From Neoceratodus forsteri (lineage: Eukaryota > Chordata > Ceratodontiformes > Ceratodontidae), in contig CM028129.1 in NCBI GenBank assembly GCA_016271365.2, positions 430,546,501 through 430,610,500 on the forward strand: a stretch of 64,000 nucleotides of DNA, in the 5' to 3' direction. Numbering within the stretch: position 1 is the first letter of the stretch; each line of letters starts with the position of its first letter. The notes under the pieces were generated by a model. It searched no databases and was not told the origin of the DNA. It saw only the letters and a program-made list of their open reading frames with translations. The position numbers were made by a program, and so were the translations under genes. Positions 54,480 through 64,000 of the stretch are shown here, one piece after another.

Positions 54480-57400
54480 AAGAGGCCACCACATAGAGAT
54501 GCTTGCTATTTGCTCATCCAGAAGAATGCCGAGAAATGCAAAATGGAGAGCAGCAGTTCAGGCATCAAGTAACACAGGAGCAAGAAGTGGAGACAATTCA
54601 GCATCTGATTTACAGAAAGCATATTTTCGAATTTGAGGGAATCTAACCCATTTGATGAGTAATAATCCAGAGATAGCATAAAGAATGGAGGAGAATGCTG
54701 CAAATCCAGAAGGTACACTAAGTAATATTCATGGAGCACTTTTGCTTTTGAGCGTACAGCTTTAAAATCCAGAAGGACATATTGGCAGATTAAAACTACT
54801 GAGGTATACTTAGAAGCTGGCGAGCACTATGAGGTCTGGGTATCACTAAAGATCCGTCTTTTGGTTTATATGACCAAGACTTTGTTGACAAATGGAGGAA
54901 AATAGTCAGTGAAGCAACTGATACGTAGATGAGGCTGATTGTTTCAAAGTCCAATAAAGATCAAGTGGTAGCAGATGAGGAACTCAAACAGAAAGAAGTG
55001 ATCTTACAAACTCACACACAAAATATAAACTTCAATAAGTTCAAAACAGAATTGCAAAAGGAACTACAATTCAAGAGAATAAGATTTGTGCTACAAAAAG
55101 AAAAGTTTACAAGGGACCTTAACGACTGTCAGAGGGTCATATATTCTCATAGCCAAAGGGAGGTGCAGGTACATACAACAGAAAGAGTCAGGATAAGGGT
55201 ACAGGGAATGTGAAGAAACATGAATTTTCAGCTGGTCCCTATCCTGAAGTCAGCCTCAACTGCAAGTGCAAATGATACCAGTATAATGAGTGGAACGAGC
55301 TCTTCGAAATGAGCGACTCAGAACAGATGGGGTATTTTTAGAGAATGCAGGCAGTACAGAAGAGGGAAGAGGAAAAGGCATTATCAAATTAGTGCCAAAG
55401 AACACGCAGAGGTGGAAGAAGAAAGGGGATCAGGAGGGCCAACAGAAACAGAAGGCATAGTATCAGGAGGCATTGGGGACAGATTAGAAGCACAGGACAA
55501 CATTATTAACCTTTCAGATAAGGACTTAACACCAAGCAAAGTAAGTGTACTGAATAAAGGTTTATCCTTTATGCCAATAACTGATATTGACTGTTTGAAA
55601 CAGTAGTGGACTTACATCATTTTGTAGGGTGTTGTTGAGTCTCCGTTGTTTTTATAGTAAACCAGCAGAAATGGGATACAGGTTATTGTAGTTATAAGCT
55701 CTAATGTACATGCAGGAACTGTGGCAAATGTTGTGACTGATGAGTTTATATCAACTCAAGAAGTTCTTTCAGCATTTGCAGATTTTGAAAATGATGTGGG
55801 AGGGGTGCAGGCTCCAGAGAATGAACAGGCCAGTGTTGATGCTAGGGCCAGTAGAAAATTATGTAAACCTAGTACATTTTGTCCCGACAGCCATTTGCAG
55901 TCAAAGTGATTCAAAGGCTTTGTGAAAAAGAAATAGCACATCTAAGGAAAGAAGATCTTATGCCAAAATACTGTAATGTAACAACAGAGGAGAAAGAGGC
56001 TATTATAAGCCTTAAAGAAGATAAAAGTATTGTAATCAGGAAGGCAGATAAGGGAGGGAGGGAGGAGTGTGGTTCTTCAGAACACAGTAGATTATTAAAA
56101 AAAATCCAAAGGCAGTTGAACAATATTGAATTTTATACTGCTGAGAGTTCTAATTGTGTTAGCAGCCTCAAACAACAAGTAGATGATTACTTACATTGGG
56201 CAAGTGCAGAGGGCTTGATAACAGAGAAAGAGAGGAATATTTGACCATGGAACACCCTCTTAAGGCACAATTCTATACCCTCCCTAAAGTGCACAAAAGT
56301 TTGGAGAATCCATCTGGTAGGCCTATAATTTCAGGCATGGGGCATGGTACAGAACCACTAGCCAGATTTGTGGATGACAATATCAAAGATATAGTAACAA
56401 CTTTACCCTCCTATTTTAAAGACACTGGATATGTGCTTAGGCTTTTGAAAGATGTGAGGGATGGGAAACAGTATGTTAGTTACCCTTGATGTGGTATTGT
56501 TATATACTAATATACCACATAAGAGGAACTTAGAGCTGTTAGATGTTATTTGGACAAAAGACCAGGTGGTTCTTGGCCTAAGACAGAGGTCCTAGTTGAC
56601 CCTAAAAAGAATTACCCTAAAGAGGAACTTTTTACTTTTCAATATGAGACTTACCACCAGATAAAGGGCACGGCAAATGGGGGTCAGTTCCCCCAATTAT
56701 GCCAACCTTTATTTGGGGTACTGGGGGAGGGTGGATCTGGGACAGGTCTGTAAAACCAGTTTCTTCCAAACATGTTATTATGGAAGTGTCTTATTGATGA
56801 TGTTCTCATGGTGTGGCAGGGTGACAGCAAAGAATTTGTAGAATTTGTTGCATACTTTCATGGAACAAATCCCAATATAAGCTTTACACAAAATGCAAGT
56901 AAGCAGGCAATATCTTTCTTGGATATACTTATTACAGTGAATCAGGAAGGCAGATTGGATAGCCTTTTTGTAAAGTTACAGTTAGGAATACCATCCTGCA
57001 GGCAAGCAGCTGTCACCTCGCCACACCATTGAGAACATTCCTATGAGTCAATATTTGAATTACAAGGAATTGTAGTCAGGAGATGGACCTAGAAAGGGTA
57101 CTGGAGGTCCAGAAACTGAGATTTGAAGATACGGGGTATGCTATTGCTGTTCTAGATAAAGCCAGAGAAGCATGTGATGGTAAGGAAAGGGAGGACCTGC
57201 TGTCAGTAAGTACTAATAAAGACAGGAAGATCTGGATCATATTAGTTTTGTAAGTATTTATAGTACAAGATCAAATAGAGTGTAGGAGACCAAATACAAA
57301 ACTAACACGTCCTAGAGGCAGATACTAGATTAAACGAAAATGCTAAAACCCCTACCAGAATGTCATATAGGAGATTTAGGAACTTCAAGGACATACTGGC

Positions 57401-57832
57401 AGGTTTGTGTTTGATCATGGAGAAATCAAGGAATTGATGCCCTCCTCCCCAAGGGTGTAAAAATGTAGAAACTGTGTTTTGTGAAAATGTACATGACCGT
57501 AGGATGTTTGAAATCCATATGATGGGAAGATGCATGACATACAACACCACATAGATTGCAATACTACCTATGTGGTGTATGTCTTTGCACCTGTCAGGCC
57601 TATTATATAGGCAAAACAAAAAGAAAAGATGAAGGAGAGAATTGGAGCCCATATTAGAGCACTATATTAGAAATGCAAATCTGGATTATGTCTGGGCAGT
57701 GTATATGAAGCAGGAACCAAACGGCACCAATTGGCACTGAACACAGGTTAAATTTATTGGGATTGACCATGTGGTACTAGATCAGAGAGAAGGAAATAAG
57801 AAAATGTTTGGTACTTTGGTACTTTGGTATTA
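54480..57832 (+). mobile_element. Penelope-like element with RT and GIY-YIG endonuclease, broken
   Basis: N-terminal text: SFGLYDQDFVDKWRKIVSEAT (54860-54925) and KEKFTRDLNDCQRVIYSH (55096-55155); then NIINLSDKDLTPSKVSVLNKG (55499-55563), FYTLPKVHKSLENPSGRPII (56270-56332), LARFVDDNIKD (56362-56394) and the RT catalytic text CLIDDVLMVWQGD (56787-56825), where YxDD reads LIDD. Then ISFLDILITV, the thumb text LEVQKLRFEDTGYAIAVL, and a GIY-YIG type endonuclease with YYIGKTK (57601-57621) and IGIDHVVLDQREGN. The domain order RT then GIY-YIG is that of Penelope. Numerous stops and shifts. Confidence 0.88.
57302..57832 (+). pseudogene. GIY-YIG endonuclease domain of the Penelope element, broken
   Basis: Across frames: a cysteine-rich lead, TTYVVYVF (57560-57590), YYIGKTKRK (57601-57627), KERIGAHIRALY (57630-57665), then an H-rich block and IGIDHVVLDQ (57759-57785). 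This domain nicks target DNA in Penelope-like elements. The paired 'VY' and 'YIG' motifs are visible; later catalytic positions cannot be judged. It ends where a CR1 3' end begins. Confidence 0.7.
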
Positions 57833-58840
57833 TTGGACAAAAAGAAGCGGATTGCCCATCACAATTGTCTCCATATTTATGGATCATTCAATGGGTCCCT
57901 GCTCGATCAACCATTTGTCTAATTTGTTTTTAAATGACAAGATGTTTGGAGAGTCAACCATTTCTTGTGGCAGCCTGTTCCAAATTCTAGGTGTCCTTAT
58001 GGTGAAGTAATTTATTCTTTTGTTGGTTTTGCCTCATAATCTCTAGTTGTCTGTTATGTAGTCTAGCCACCGTTTTTCTAGTAGAAAATTTAATGCCACA
58101 GATTTGCATCTGTTCTTGGTTACCTAATATTTTGAATAGTAGTATCAAGTCCCCCTGAGTCTTCCTTGGGCTAGTGTATGTAAACCTGTTCTTGCTAATC
58201 TGGTGGTGTAGTTAAGTTTTGATAAGTGAGGTATGAGCTTTGTGGCTTTATGCTGAATATTTTCAATCCTATTTATATCCGAGATCAAATAGGGCTCAGA
58301 AGGAACCATAGTCTAAGAGTGGCTAACATGAGATCTGTAAAGGGTAGGAGACATTGTTCTGTTTTGGATACAAATGTTTTACTTATCCTCTAAGAATGGC
58401 ATTTGCTTGGTTTGCTATTTTAGTACAGTGGGAAGTTGAGGATAGTTTATTGTTGACCAGAATTCCTAAGTCTTTTTCTACTGTTGAAGTTCTAATGGCC
58501 GTGTTGTTTAAATAATATGTATGTAGTGGTTATTTTTTCCCAGATGTAGTACTGCGCATTTAGTAATGTTAAATTACATCTCATTTGCACATGCCCACTG
58601 TTCTACCAATGATAAATCAGTTTGTAGTCCAGAATTTGTATTTTGTTTTATGGCTTTTCCCCAAGTTTTGTATCATCAGCAAATTTGACCATTTTGTTGT
58701 TGGAGGATATATGCATGTCACCAATAAACAGATTGAAAAGGACTGCCCAAGCACGAGCCCTGGGGACTCCACTGAGTCACCCCCTTTCCCCGGACATTGC
58801 ATTGTTAACCCTAACCTCTTTTATCTTATCTTATGTTCCA
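57833..58840 (-). mobile_element. CR1-group LINE C-terminal part, minus strand
   Basis: On the minus strand: VEKDLGILVNNKLSS (58445-58490), LLDYGSF and ALFDLGYK (58275-58315), FTYTSPRKTQGDLILLFKILGN (58120-58185), RKTVARLHNRQLEIMRQNQQKN (58020-58085) and WNLEQAATRNG (57960-57990). This is the C-terminal domain after the RT in CR1-like LINEs, from a family distinct from the other CR1 copies here. The 3' end carries gtaccaaa repeats at about 57805-57832. Confidence 0.7.
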
Positions 58841-59556
58841 GTGAGAAGAAAAATACTGGATCTACAGTATATGACTGTATATATGGGACATAGTCTGATC
58901 ATATAGAACTAAAACCTTTTTGAGAAAAGACGCTAATAGTTCTATTCTGTTGTGACACTCCATTTTTCTGCTTTTCATTCTACCTTGCTTTTTTTTTTTT
59001 CTCCCCTCCCTCCCTCCCTCCAACCTTCTTTAGGGTTGAGAGGTTACTCATGTGGCTTCAAGCATCCTGGTGTGCTCATTTAGATCTTCTCAACATTTCT
59101 CTCCAGAAGTGGACTTTTAATATAAAACTTTACAGGTTTTATTCCAACTTTGTTCATGAAATGTTGTTATTTTATGATTACCAGTATAATTCTGGTTTTG
59201 TATTGAAATTATAATATAAGAGTAAGCTTATAGTGTTGTACCTTCGAGATTTGATAGCAGAACTCCGTTTAGTTTTGACTGTGGTCTGGTTTGAATGCCA
59301 GCACTTTAAAGCTATAACATGGATTTTTTTCCTGTTAAAAGAGTTTGTTCCTTGTATAGCTTATACAATTTAGTCTGACAATTTATTATATGCTTTTACT
59401 TTTTCTCCCTGCTTTTATAACTTTATAAATGGGTTATCTATTTTTCTAACACAGCAATCCTTATATTGGTCCTGTTTTCAAGAGTGTAAGGAAGTTTTTC
59501 CAGGAAACAATAAAACTTTTGGACCAGTTTTAACAGTCTGTAAATTAAATAGGACA
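58841..59556. other. AT-rich stretch with (CCCT)n run and AATAAA
   Basis: Contains a T11-12 run and cccctccctccctccctcc at 58990-59022, and aacaataaaacttttgg near 59507-59523. No coding text. The AATAAA could end an old retrotransposon or a gene 3' UTR; nothing supports a host gene. Confidence 0.4.
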
Positions 59557-59632
59557 GGAATAGGTCTCTGTAGTTATGGAGGACTGTCAATCTAATTCAA
59601 AATAATAAGGGATGTTTGTGTTTTCCTAGTGC
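59557..59632 (+). repeat. 72-bp direct repeat, copy 2
   Basis: Second copy of 54014-54085, joined directly to a Penelope endonuclease-side fragment. Confidence 0.7.
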
Positions 59633-59803
59633 AGCTCCTATTTTTGCCAGGTTGAAGGAAACTGTGAAACCTTGCCCCAAGAATGGCATATAGGAGAGCT
59701 AGCAACCTCAGAGATATGTTGGTCCATTCTGCACAACAAAAAGATAAAGAGAAACCTAGGAACTGGTTACCCCTTGCCCAAGGGTTGTAGGGAAATGTGG
59801 ACA
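59633..59803 (+). pseudogene. Penelope-like fragment
   Basis: A frame reads ARLKETVKPCPKN, then SNLRDMLVHSAQQKDKEK; the equivalent place in the element at 54480 (about 57330-57400) reads ARFNENAKTP and FRNFKDILAG. This is the segment just before the GIY-YIG domain. Cut off by the Harbinger-like terminus at 59804. Confidence 0.55.
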
Positions 59804-60899
59804 CTGAGGCCAGGATATTCAAAAGTGAGCCCAGAATGTGCGCAATGGGATCTATAGCGAATCCAGGTATAAAATGATAGGAAACTGACGCCAGATCCAG
59901 CAGTGTGCCACAGACATGCGAGGCACAAATACACTGAATATAAGCATATATGCACCATTGCACAACCAGACATGTGCCTGAGCAACCTGGACTGCGAGAG
60001 AAGCAAGTGAGCATGCCGAAACTGGCAGGCTGAGCAAGTCCAACATGCAAACGGAACACAGGTATAGCAGCCCAAGTGCACAGGGCCAAGGCAGAGGTAG
60101 GCAGACCAGAACCACAAGGAGACACTGGCCAGGAGGCACAGGACAGCCACACAGCCAGAGGGCCATAGACAAAGCCAGGTGCACAACACAAACCCCAGTC
60201 CCCAATGTCACCAAGCCACCCACACACATGCAACAGAGTTCAGCAGGCCCATGGCACTGCACCACCACCACTCTGACAGGCAACACTATACAGAACAATG
60301 ATGCAGTCACGGTGTGAGGCACTTGGCATGTATGGAGCACCATGGCCAAACTGCCATATATGCACTGGGTAACAAGAAGCACATGCCATGCTGACACACA
60401 GGAGACAGGACACAGCACTGCACAGCACAGCAGCACTGGAAAGGGCACCATGGCTGGAGGTGAACAGGCCAGCACAGGCAAACAGGGACACATGGCACAG
60501 TACCATGAACAGAGTAGGCGCACAGCCAGCACTCAAGGGCCTGTGACACAGAGGGACATGGCACATAGGACACTGTGCATACAACAGAACCAACCCAAGG
60601 GGACAGCACTGGGAGGGACTGGGACATGCCCAATAGCAGCACAGAACCATGGCAGCACAGTGCAGCATGCATATGATGGAAACACAGACACAGATGTGCA
60701 AAAGGCTGAACACATAATAAAACAACACAACCAAAACTAAGTACGACCAGAGGCCCCAACAGGGCACAAAAGAAAACAGGGAAGGGCAACACAGGCAGGG
60801 GTAAATGAGGGCAACAAGGGGAATGGGCTGGGGACAAAGCGAAGGAGGAGGGAAAGGAACCAAAGTCCAGAACAGAGGTGGGCAGGGGATGATCAGATA

Positions 60900-62300
60900 A
60901 GCGATGAGTGGGGAGACAGGATCTACCACTGCTGAGGCAGCACAACGCACATCCTGCACATCTCCTCCACCAGTTGTCTTGTGGCAGCAAGATGTTCCCT
61001 GCCAATTTGTATCTAAACCAATGCCCTGGCAATCAGGCAGTGGATCAGGCACTGCAGCTGTAACACACCCCTCCAAAGATACCAAGCCACTGTCTTCCAC
61101 TCTGAGGCCCAGACCGACCTAAGAAAAGGGAACACAGAACAGCCAATAAGTGTGGGGCCACAAGGGTCTGAACCCCCATGTGTGTGCAAGGACAGCTGCA
61201 GCACCCACCAGTGGACAGCGCCACCAATGGCATGTGCACAGTGGACAGCAACTGCAGACCTACCCATGCCCCACAGCCATACTGCTTGGACGCCACTGAA
61301 CGACATGCACACACATCTGTGCAGTGTACTCACAGTGCAGCTGCAGTGGCTCCACAGGCCAGACATGAGCCACACAGCAGCAGTTATACACCATGGGGCA
61401 CACACACCCACCCCACCAGTGACAGGATGCCATCACACAGAGGCCATGTGCATGGCACCACCACACACAGTGCAACACGACACAGGCAGTGGAGCCAGCA
61501 ACCAATCATGTGCAGCAGCCCCACATGGTGGCAGTGCCCTGAGCTGTACTGAACCATCCATCCCTGGCCCATCAATGGTGCATAAACCATGCCACACACA
61601 CTCACTTGCCTTTTCTGGCACTGGTGCAGCAGCACCCCCATCATTGCGCCATCTGTCCCAGTCTGTGGCCTCCCAGGCCCTCCTGCCATCTGCTGGTCCT
61701 GTGGATGGAACAGAGAGAAATGGACATTAGTGGCATCCCATGTACAGACCTCCCCAGCCCAGACACGCATATAGTGCTGCCACAGCATGGGCATGGACAC
61801 TCTCCCACATGTGGGGTATGGAGTCTGGGCCTATGTCATGCACACACACCGCACAGGTATGCAGTGCAGCACCACAGAACATACAACACCCACCAGTGCT
61901 GGTCTCCCTGGTGTAGCCACAAGAGCAGCGCACATAACAGCACAGGAAATGGACAATGGAAGCCTGCACAGTGCAAGGGACACCTACCTGACTGCAGCAC
62001 GGACCCCAACACACTCGGTCCTGCAGCCTGCATAGCCGAGGGGTCCTGCCTCCTAAGGTCCCCATATCTGTGGTGGCACTGCTCACCAGTCTGTAGCACC
62101 CTGTCCTCCTCTCCAGGCCCACTGCAACCCTGTCCCAATCCTGGGACCGTGGCTCCTGCAGGTCAGCCACACCAACAGCTGGGCTGCCAGTGGCTCCACC
62201 AGGCCACCAGGTTGGCCATCTCAACATCACTCCAATTACATGCTCATCGCATGCGACCCACAGAACCCACCATTGTGTCTGCACGGGCACTCTAATCACA
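60900..62300 (-). other. Possible spliced gene remains, minus strand
   Basis: On the minus strand several words look like splice sites: acceptors ttcccttttcttag (about 61118-61131) and ctctgttccatccacag (about 61704-61720), donors cag/gtaggt (about 61983-61988) and ctg/gtgagc (about 62082-62087). Between them are frames such as DQQMAGGPGRPQTGTDGAMM (about 61645-61703). No domain recognised, and the base bias alone keeps frames open, so this is a weak call. Confidence 0.2.
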
Positions 62301-62349
62301 TGTACTGTGGCCTGCAAAGTGGGCACTTGAAATGTGCAGCACCTGATGT

Positions 62350-62960
62350 GCAACTGGGATACACGGATGATAGCCGCGCAGAACAGAGATGTGCATTAGG
62401 CAAGCACAACAGAGGCCTATCACGCCAATACGCATCTGCAATGCTAGAAATTAAGGCGAGTACGGGTCATGGCTGGCGACCCATGTAGGTGCACCGCGTG
62501 ATACCGCGCCGCAACGCGACACCAATCGCGGCATCAGCGCCGATGTGTGATCAGTGGCATGGCACATCTGACATGCTTGCACAATGAGGACGCTACAGCG
62601 CATAAGGGCCGTATGACAGCGAGCTTATGGACGCATGCTCACTAGGGCAACGATGCACAGAGCAATACAGGGTGCTCGAGAGGCTACACATGACATTGAG
62701 CCAGCTATGGCTTTATGGCAGGTGCGCATATCGCATCACTCATGCACCGGAGTGCACTGACAAATTGCTCTGGTGCATATGTATTGCACAAAGTGCAAAT
62801 CTGCAATATTCAGCCAGCGTATGCAAATAGCCTCATGAGCCAATGCTCGGCACAGTCACGCACATTAGCATATCATTACACTTGCGCTGTTCCTCATTTG
62901 CATAAGTTGAGCCATAAAGTGCCACAACACAGCATAGGTCACTGACAGGTATTGCAGCCA
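62350..62960. promoter_or_regulatory. CpG-dense segment next to the Myb-like gene
   Basis: The stretch 62370-62660 is dense in CpG (for example gcaccgcgtgataccgcgcc at 62491-62510), against a CpG-poor window. It lies between the minus-strand open region and the plus-strand Myb-like gene, so it could be a shared promoter, a terminal repeat, or simply younger DNA. No TATA or start site is proven. Confidence 0.3.
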
Positions 62961-63088
62961 TTGAGGTAAGAACCACTGCACTGGGTTGTGTAATGATATT
63001 GCTGTGCATGTTGTCAGTGCCGCACCGTTTCATGATGTGCTGCCATGCTGCTTATCAGGCCAACATCTGACTGTCCACAGGTAGCAAC

Positions 63089-63400
63089 ATGTTGGAGATG
63101 GAGGAGCTGAAGAGCAGGGACCTGCACGGAAGTGCAGGCCCAACTTCACAAAAGATGAACAGCAGGACCTGCTCGAGGCCCTACCTTGACAGGGAGGGAC
63201 TGCTGAGTGGGGACACTGGTACCCTGCAGGACCATGCTACTGGGTAGGAGGAGGTGGCCATGTATGTGAACGTCCACGGTAGACACAACCACAGTGCACA
63301 GGACTGCTAGAAGAAGATGGGAACCGATCAGAGGAGCATTAAGAGAAGGTGGACTCCATCAGGACATCACACAGTAGGGACGGGCACCACTGCACCCGTG
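63089..63400 (+). pseudogene. Myb/SANT-like DNA-binding protein of Harbinger type, broken
   Basis: The ATG at 63089 opens MLEMEELKSR. In shifted frames the domain follows: RPNFTKDEQQDLLEAL (63137-63184), LLSGDTGTLQDHATG (63199-63243), then a stop where Trp is expected (tag at 63244-63246) and EEVAMYVNVHGRHNHSAQDC (63247-63306) and KKMG. The pattern NF...E...L...V, 'W..V...VN..G...R....C..K' is that of Myb-like proteins that bind Harbinger ends and recruit the transposase. At least two frameshifts and two stops break it. Confidence 0.6.
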
Positions 63401-64000
63401 CTGTTGTTGGGTGAGAGCTAGTGGCAGCAACCACCAGCCGTGCAGCCATTGAGGGTGTCCCAGATGGTGGATTCCAGACGGGTGGCAGCCCATCACAGCA
63501 CTGTGAGTATGTAGGCATTGGCTGTGGGGTGGGTATGTGTGCATGCCAGCAGCATGCCAGCGTGACTGCAGCAGCAGTGATGCGTGCCCATGGTCAGTGT
63601 GGCGGTGCATGCCATGCATGGGGTCACCGTACATGGCATTGGCCATCTGTGTGCAGTGGGATTTACAGTATGGGCACTGTACTCTGTGCTGTGGGTCAGG
63701 ATCCAGGGGTGTGCAGTGCTGCATGGATGTCCATCAGTGCTACCTGCAATGCATGCGGTGGCACAGCCAGGGTCACAGTGGCCACAGGCAGCTGTACAAC
63801 ACACCACTGGTGGTGTGGCCCGTGGTGGGGCCAGGGCAGAGATGCAAGTATGTCAGCCATGTGGTGGTGCACCACTGTGTGCTGCAGCTACACACCATGG
63901 CTGGCCTGCCTTGTGCACTGCCTGTGGCATCACTGTCCTCATGTGTGGTGCTGTTCAGGCATCCCCTGGTGCGGGCCAGCACGGTGGTGGCACGCATGCC

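Larger units (their letters stand above)
59804..63997. mobile_element. Probable PIF/Harbinger-like element, right end outside window
   Basis: The left end ggccaggatattcaaaagtg resembles the termini at 5334 and 18232. 59900-62300 is CA-rich on the plus strand with few stops; 62350-62960 is CpG-dense; 63089-63400 is a broken Myb-like gene; beyond is TG-rich. PIF/Harbinger elements carry a DDE transposase and a Myb-like DNA-binding protein. No DDE transposase was recognised, so the class rests on the Myb-like gene and termini. Confidence 0.5.

Noticed and set aside
59507..59523. Polyadenylation signal of a host gene
   Set aside because: AATAAA is common in AT-rich DNA; no coding exons or gene-like structure precede it.
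59852..61100. Long minus-strand open frames (up to 286 codons) as real genes
   Set aside because: Three frames are open at once over the same DNA, composition is biased, and no domain or start context is convincing. Kept only as a weak finding.
61152..62295. Plus-strand open frames of 192 and 229 codons
   Set aside because: Same base bias (few T-starting stops in CA-rich DNA), rich in H, P, T and C, with no known domain and overlapping minus-strand frames.

Overview
This window looks like intergenic DNA from a large, transposon-rich vertebrate genome. I find no host gene, rRNA or tRNA gene, CRISPR array or bacterial-type operon. Almost everything that can be recognised is a decayed transposable element. 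The mix is CR1 LINEs, L1/Tx1-type LINEs, other Jockey-group LINEs, Penelope-like elements, a Ngaro/DIRS tyrosine-recombinase retrotransposon, a MIR-like tRNA-SINE, hAT and PIF/Harbinger-like DNA elements and a Pif1/Helitron-type helicase. That mix is typical of amphibians (a caecilian is a reasonable guess, not a proof) or another non-mammalian vertebrate with a large genome. No element here has an intact coding sequence.

Layout. 1-5205: the 3' part of a Ngaro-type element (gag end, RT, RNase H, tyrosine recombinase, SGNH hydrolase, split direct repeats), interrupted by a 302-bp hAT MITE. 5334-7230: half of a foldback element with ~70-bp tandem units, then hairpin-rich DNA. 7245-8020: Pif1-type helicase remains on the minus strand, interrupted by a LINE tail. 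8028-8899: a terminal-inverted-repeat MITE. 9545-12515: CR1 on the plus strand. 12516-17490: mostly AT-rich, with a SINE tail, a LINE 3' tail and an L1-type fragment. 17490-18141: a 239-bp satellite and an (AC)24 run. 18232-19645: a 1.4-kb foldback element. 20755-22560: CR1 on the minus strand, abutting a 5 x 290-bp tandem array (22565-24060). 24600-29645: the longest CR1 copy (ORF1 esterase plus ORF2), with one insertion. 30690-35330: SINE tail and an L1/Tx1 LINE with a GC-rich insertion. 35620-39040: two minus-strand CR1 pieces, one carrying a hAT MITE and one a SINE. 39220-41440: GC-rich ~65-bp units, then a ~291-bp satellite. 42090-43090: CR1 ORF1 on the minus strand. 43130-46540: TG-rich segment, possibly Harbinger-derived. 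46600-52605: a Penelope-like element split by about 4.1 kb of LINE DNA. 53390-59800: LINE, Penelope and CR1 pieces. 59804-63997: a probable PIF/Harbinger-type element with a broken Myb-like gene, running past the window end.

The genes do not form a working pathway. Their relations are nested insertions, which give a relative chronology: the Penelope copy is older than the LINEs inside it, CR1 is older than its SINE and hAT insertions, and Ngaro is older than its hAT MITE. The features most worth following up are (1) the foldback elements whose arms repeat a module matching the 5' end and A box of tRNA-Glu, (2) the 290-bp array whose monomers carry a 2A-like NPGP-coding motif, and (3) the Harbinger-like element with a CpG-dense segment next to its Myb-like gene.
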